A DNA stretch of 64,000 bases from Sacculina carcini (taxonomy: Eukaryota; Arthropoda; Thecostraca; Sacculinidae): contig OU696585.1 in assembly GCA_916048095.2 (NCBI GenBank), positions 5,102,255 through 5,166,254 on the forward strand, written 5' to 3'. Under the pieces are notes generated by a model that was not told the origin of the DNA, did no database searches, and saw nothing but the letters and a program-made list of their open reading frames with translations. Position numbers and translations under genes: made by a program. Shown piece by piece: positions 60,486 to 64,000 of this stretch (position 1 is the first letter of the stretch; the number at the start of each line of letters is the position of its first letter).

Positions 60486-63388
60486 TTCTGAATGCTTTGA
60501 TCCCAGTGAGCCCTCGCACCACCTTTCCTTCCGTCACTTCAATTATTCCTGGTGTCTCTGAATGGGAAATTAAGCCACAAATTGGCCTTCTCAACATTCG
60601 ATCGGCCAGGAATAAGGTTTCTTACCTCACTGATCTCCTTTCAAGATATGACCTAGACTTCCTTTGCCTCACGGAAACTTGGCTACAAGATCTGGAATGT
60701 AACTCTTTCCTGGCGGCTTTACCTTCCTCGTACTCTTTTTTGCACGCGTCGAGGTCTTCCTCGTCACATCACTCCAAAGGCGGTGGTGTTGGTATAGTTT
60801 TTCGCAAACCTTATTCTGCCCGCAAACATCAAACACTCACATTTGTTCCCATATCCTTTGAATACTTATCCCTAGTCACACATTACTCCTATGGCAAAAT
60901 ATTTTGTATTTCTATTGTCTACAGGCATAATCACGCAGGGACATTGCCTGCTTTCTTCGATGAGTTCTCTGCACTCATTGAGAATTTGACTGCGACATTC
61001 TCTGATTCTTTCGCTATCTTAGGGGACTTTAATTTCTGGACAAATGTGTCCCCTCCAACTCCATCGACCCACAGATTCCTATCTCTTATAGATTCTTATG
61101 CACTTTCTCTACTCCCAAATTGTCCCACGCATATATCTGGCCACACACTAGACGTTGTTCTCGTTCCCTCTCCTCTCTTCATGCCCAACACTAGTAACCC
61201 CCTAGTGCAGGTTCTGCCACCTGATCAAAACATTTCCGACCACTCCCTGTTGTTGATTACCCTACCTACTCTCCATTCAACTCCTACAATCCAGGCGGAT
61301 TCCAAAACTATTTCCTTCCATGATTATCGGGTGTATGATCATGGCACGTTCTCATTTTACTTCGCTCAGTTCCTTCCGCCTCTTAGCTTCTTAAATGTAC
61401 CTGCTGAACTCCTGGAGTCATTTTTAGACTCGCGGCTTTCTGGTATCCGAGATTTGCTTTTTCCTATCAAACACATTAAAACCTTGACTTCCCCTAAAAA
61501 ACTAGATCTTCCAAAAAATATCATACAATCCAGGAGGGAGTTGCGCAAACTTGAGCGGGTTTGGTCTCGAACTCGTTGCGATGCCGACTGGGAAGCATTT
61601 ACCTCATATCGTCGAGCCTATATATCATCTCTCGAGAAATTCAAAGTTGATAGGGTTTCAAATCTGCTCGCCAATAGTCATTCTTGTTCTCGGTGGTGCT
61701 TGCTAAACAAACTCATTGGTAAACAGACTCGTATATCTCCCTCATTCACTGCGAAAGAGTTTGCAAATTTCCTCATATCTAAGGCTTCTTCTCTTTTGGG
61801 AATTAACTCGTCCCCAGCACCAGTACCTCACACAGTAGTTAAAAGTGCAGTGAATCCTTTACAGTCATTTGACCAATTAACTTTATTCGACACCTTACAA
61901 ATTCTAAGGAAAACAAGACCTTCGTCATGCCCTCGAAATCCCATTTGCTATGGAAAGATTTCAAAAAGTATCTACTTATTAGCCCCTTTTTATACCCACC
62001 TCATCAACAGTTCCTTCCTCCAAGGCTCATTCCTCGCTTCAAAACACGCGGTTGTCAAACCTATACTAAAAAAACCTAATTTAGACACGTTTTCTACAGC
62101 AAATTATCGCCCCATTTCCCTTCTAACATTCTCAGCCAAAATTATTGAAGCTGCAATTTACAAACAATTATCGCATTATATCATGGATAACAATTTTGTC
62201 GATCAATTTCAATCTGGTTTTATCAAACATAGATCCACCGAAACCGCTCTTCTCAAAATTCAAAATGACGTTCTCCAACAGTTTTCATCTAAAACTCCAA
62301 TTATCCTTATTTTAATCGACCTTTCCTCAGCTTTTGATTTAGTTGATCATTCTGTCCTCATCCAGGATCTTCGTTCATTTGGTATATCTGATTCTGCTCT
62401 TTCACTGTTCATTTCTTACCTATCCGACCGTAGCTTTTCTGTCCAAATTGATTCCGATGAGTCCCCTTCACATCCAATCACTTCTGGTGTCCCTCAAGGA
62501 TCTATCCTCGGTCCCATTCTGTTCAACATTTTCATGTACTCCATTTGTCCTCTCCTCCGATCCATGTCTCTATCTTATCACCTCTTTGCCGACGATATAC
62601 AAATATATTTACCTGCTTTTCGCGAGAACGATATTCCTAACATATTCAACGCTATCAATTCCTGGGCTTCCTCTAGATCACTTGTTATTAACCACTCTAA
62701 AACCCAATTCCTACTATTGCAAACCCCTTGTATGGATTTCCAAGTGAACCAACTGAAAATACTGCCACAAGTTAAAAGTCTTGGTGTATATATTGATGCC
62801 TCACTCAGCTTCTCTCACCACATTAAAATCACTTTACGAAAGTGTCGCTATATACTACGTAACCTCTATATGTCGCGTAAATACCTAGATCAACGTTCCT
62901 CCATTGCTCTAATTAATGCCTTTATTTTCCCCCATCTAAATTATTGTTCCTCTTTGTTTTATTCTCTACCAAAAAAAGACATTTCTTCCTTCCAATCTAT
63001 TCTCAACCAATCGTGCCGTTTTGTTTTCAGACTTCCTTCCCGTCATCCTACCTCTCGACACCTAAAAACATTGAGATGGCTTCCTTTTAAATATATGACT
63101 CAACACAAAATATGCTGTCTCACTTTCAAATTGATCAACTCCCCCTATCCTCCACCCTATCTGAAGGAGCTGGTAGTGCCAGTCTCACACAACACTAACA
63201 CTCGATCATCTAGCGCCCTTCTAGAACCCCGAGCAGTTTCCGAATCATCATGGTCTTCCAAATCCTTCCAATACATTGCCCCCCGTCTGTACAATAAACT
63301 TCCCCGTTCAATTAAATCTTCCAGCTCCTATAAATCTTTCAGCAGCAAATTATATAAACATCTTTTGGATGTGTACATAGATTCATGA
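60476..63388 (+). CDS. LINE ORF2 (endonuclease and reverse transcriptase), intact
   Basis: About 970 codons to TGA at 63386-63388. The endonuclease has GLLNIRSARNKVSYLTDLL, CLTETWLQ, SIVYRHNHAGT, LGDFNFW and SDHSLLLI. RT has NYRPISLLTFSAKIIE, LIDLSSAFDLVDHSVL, TSGVPQGSILGPILFNIFM and the catalytic FADDIQIYLP. The C-terminal motif is LRWLPFKYMTQHK and the end block is SSWSSKSFQYIAPRLYNKLP. Length and all catalytic motifs fit a functional protein that nicks DNA and primes reverse transcription on it. Confidence 0.92.
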   Translation, partial: KKLILNALIPVSPRTTFPSVTSIIPGVSEWEIKPQIGLLNIRSARNKVSYLTDLLSRYDLDFLCLTETWLQDLECNSFLAALPSSYSFLHASRSSSSHHSKGGGVGIVFRKPYSARKHQTLTFVPISFEYLSLVTHYSYGKIFCISIVYRHNHAGTLPAFFDEFSALIENLTATFSDSFAILGDFNFWTNVSPPTPSTHRFLSLIDSYALSLLPNCPTHISGHTLDVVLVPSPLFMPNTSNPLVQVLPPDQNISDHSLLLITLPTLHSTPTIQADSKTISFHDYRVYDHGTFSFYFAQFLPPLSFLNVPAELLESFLDSRLSGIRDLLFPIKHIKTLTSPKKLDLPKNIIQSRRELRKLERVWSRTRCDADWEAFTSYRRAYISSLEKFKVDRVSNLLANSHSCSRWCLLNKLIGKQTRISPSFTAKEFANFLISKASSLLGINSSPAPVPHTVVKSAVNPLQSFDQLTLFDTLQILRKTRPSSCPRNPICYGKISKSIYLLAPFYTHLINSSFLQGSFLASKHAVVKPILKKPNLDTFSTANYRPISLLTFSAKIIEAAIYKQLSHYIMDNNFVDQFQSGFIKHRSTETALLKIQNDVLQQFSSKTPIILILIDLSSAFDLVDHSVLIQDLRSFGISDSALSLFISYLSDRSFSVQIDSDESPSHPITSGVPQGSILGPILFNIFMYSICPLLRSMSLSYHLFADDIQIYLPAFRENDIPNIFNAINSWASSRSLVINHSKTQFLLLQTPCMDFQVNQLKILPQVKSLGVYIDASLSFSHHIKITLRKCRYILRNLYMSRKYLDQRSSIALINAFIFPHLNYCSSLFYSLPKKDISSFQSILNQSCRFVFRLPSRHPTSRHLKTLRWLPFKYMTQHKICCLTFKLINSPYPPPYLKELVVPVSHNTNTRSSSALLEPRAVSESSWSSKSFQYIAPRLYNKLPRSIKSSSSYKSFSSKLYKHLLDVYIDS

Positions 63389-63598
63389 GCCCACACCGAT
63401 ATCATTCGTTTTTCTGTTGTATACGTGTTTTTGTGTGACTCTTGTGTGTCTTATCCCGCTGTGAGCCCAAGTTTTTATTTTTTATTTTTTTATGATGCAT
63501 TTTCATTTGTGTGTACATTGTGTGATTTGTATGTATATTTTCATCCATGCCAATACTTTGTTGTATAAAGTGGCAATACATTTCTGATTTCTGATTTC

Positions 63599-64000
63599 TC
63601 CCGTCGTGCTGAATAATTCAGAACTCGAACAGGATCCGTTCTGGATCTTGAAGTCAAATCCATTGGATTTGTGTATGGATTAATTCTACAGGGGAAATTG
63701 AACATTATATTGTCTATAGTTGCTGCCCGCGGAGAATTTTTATATAAAAAAATATCTTTTTTGAATGAACCATTTGAAAAAAGAACTAAAAAATGGAAAC
63801 CTTTTTTTAAGCCCGCCCGTCGTGCGGAACAATTCATACAATAAAATTCATATTAAATCCATAGAATATAATGAATACAAATTGAAAAGCAAAAAATGTA
63901 ACCTATAAATATCTTAACCAATAGAAAAGTCAAAATGTGAATATTTTTGTATTTATTTTGACAAATATTATCCTTCAGCCCGCCTGGTATATAAATCTGC
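63599..64000 (+). repeat. Dispersed repeat 'CCCGCCCGT-GTGCGG' copies 2 (partial) and 3
   Basis: CCCGTCGTGCTGAATAATTCA at 63600 is a diverged head. A full head AAGCCCGCCCGTCGTGCGGAAC at about 63810 is followed by the same AT-rich body and tail (TATTTTGACAAATATTATCC..AGCCCGCC) as copy 1 at 59487-59690. Between the two heads (63640-63800) I see nothing coding. The LINE 59700-63598 sits between copies 1 and 2. Confidence 0.55.

Larger units (their letters stand above)
59700..63598 (+). mobile_element. LINE: near-full-length L2/CR1-superfamily element with intact ORFs
   Basis: About 3.9 kb with an ORF1 (zinc knuckles) and a complete ORF2 (endonuclease and RT), both open, and a 3' UTR. It ends in a TGCCA...TGGCA hairpin, ATACA and a (TTTCTGA)n tail at 63575-63598. 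The 5' end abuts the dispersed repeat and the ORF1 start codon is not evident, so a small 5' truncation is possible. It is a candidate recent or active source. Confidence 0.88.

Overview
This is eukaryotic, almost certainly invertebrate metazoan, genomic DNA. It has spliced genes with GT-AG introns, long (TG)n/(CA)n microsatellites and very dense retroelements. I cannot name the species from sequence alone. Secure host coding sequence is sparse. The best-supported host gene is the 3' part of a plexin-domain-containing (PLXDC/TEM7-like) membrane protein at 1-3221 on the plus strand: four complete exons plus 7 bp of a fifth, with every intron phase consistent. Three weaker minus-strand loci look like host exons: a small signal-peptide/transmembrane protein (7877-8942), a transmembrane-plus-tail last exon (15768-15919), and a C-type-lectin-like last exon (31648-31784).

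Most of the rest is mobile DNA. Four nearly complete Ty3/Gypsy-type LTR retrotransposons have recognisable LTRs and target-site duplications (TSDs). A is 11009-15465 (+, TSD TTTCT). B is 33160-37894 (-, TSD GATAC) and is related to A. C is 40946-45865 (+, TSD ATAG) and is CsRn1-clade. D is 53038-57122 (+, TSD CCCCC), with identical 198-bp LTRs and one intact gag-pol ORF. An older Gypsy element E (38583-47933, -) is split by C. There are also two probable solo LTRs and the 3' end of a further LTR element.

Non-LTR elements are mostly L2/CR1-superfamily. One at 16083-19715 has an open ORF2, one at 59700-63598 is near full length, and others are truncated or serve as insertion hosts. An RNase-H-bearing I/Nimb-like LINE lies at 25330-27541, and CR1-like fragments lie at 48205-50285 and 58716-59230. 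DNA transposons are a decayed mariner (50290-51520) and several non-autonomous hAT-like elements.

The layout is strongly nested. B and E sit in one L2-like LINE at 32-38 kb, and C sits in E. D sits in the reverse-transcriptase (RT) domain of another L2-like LINE at 51.5-59.4 kb, and a CR1 fragment sits in that LINE's 3' UTR.

The most interesting signals are in how these elements prime and recode. A and B share a primer site directly abutting the LTR that complements the first 12 nt of tRNA-Phe (its 5' end, not CCA). C has a tRNA-Trp-type CCA site. D has a 17-nt site that perfectly complements its own LTR, which suggests Tf1/sushi-like self-priming. A and B share an in-phase GGGAAAC -1 frameshift heptamer followed by a stem (A also has a candidate pseudoknot). 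C has TTTAAAC directly before the gag stop. The LINE at 59.7 kb has AAAAAAC directly before the ORF1 stop with ORF2 in the -1 frame. The LINE at 16 kb separates ORF1 and ORF2 by a single UGA in the leaky UGA-CUA context. At the host level, all four PLXDC-like 3' splice sites are preceded by (TG)n tracts instead of ordinary polypyrimidine tracts.
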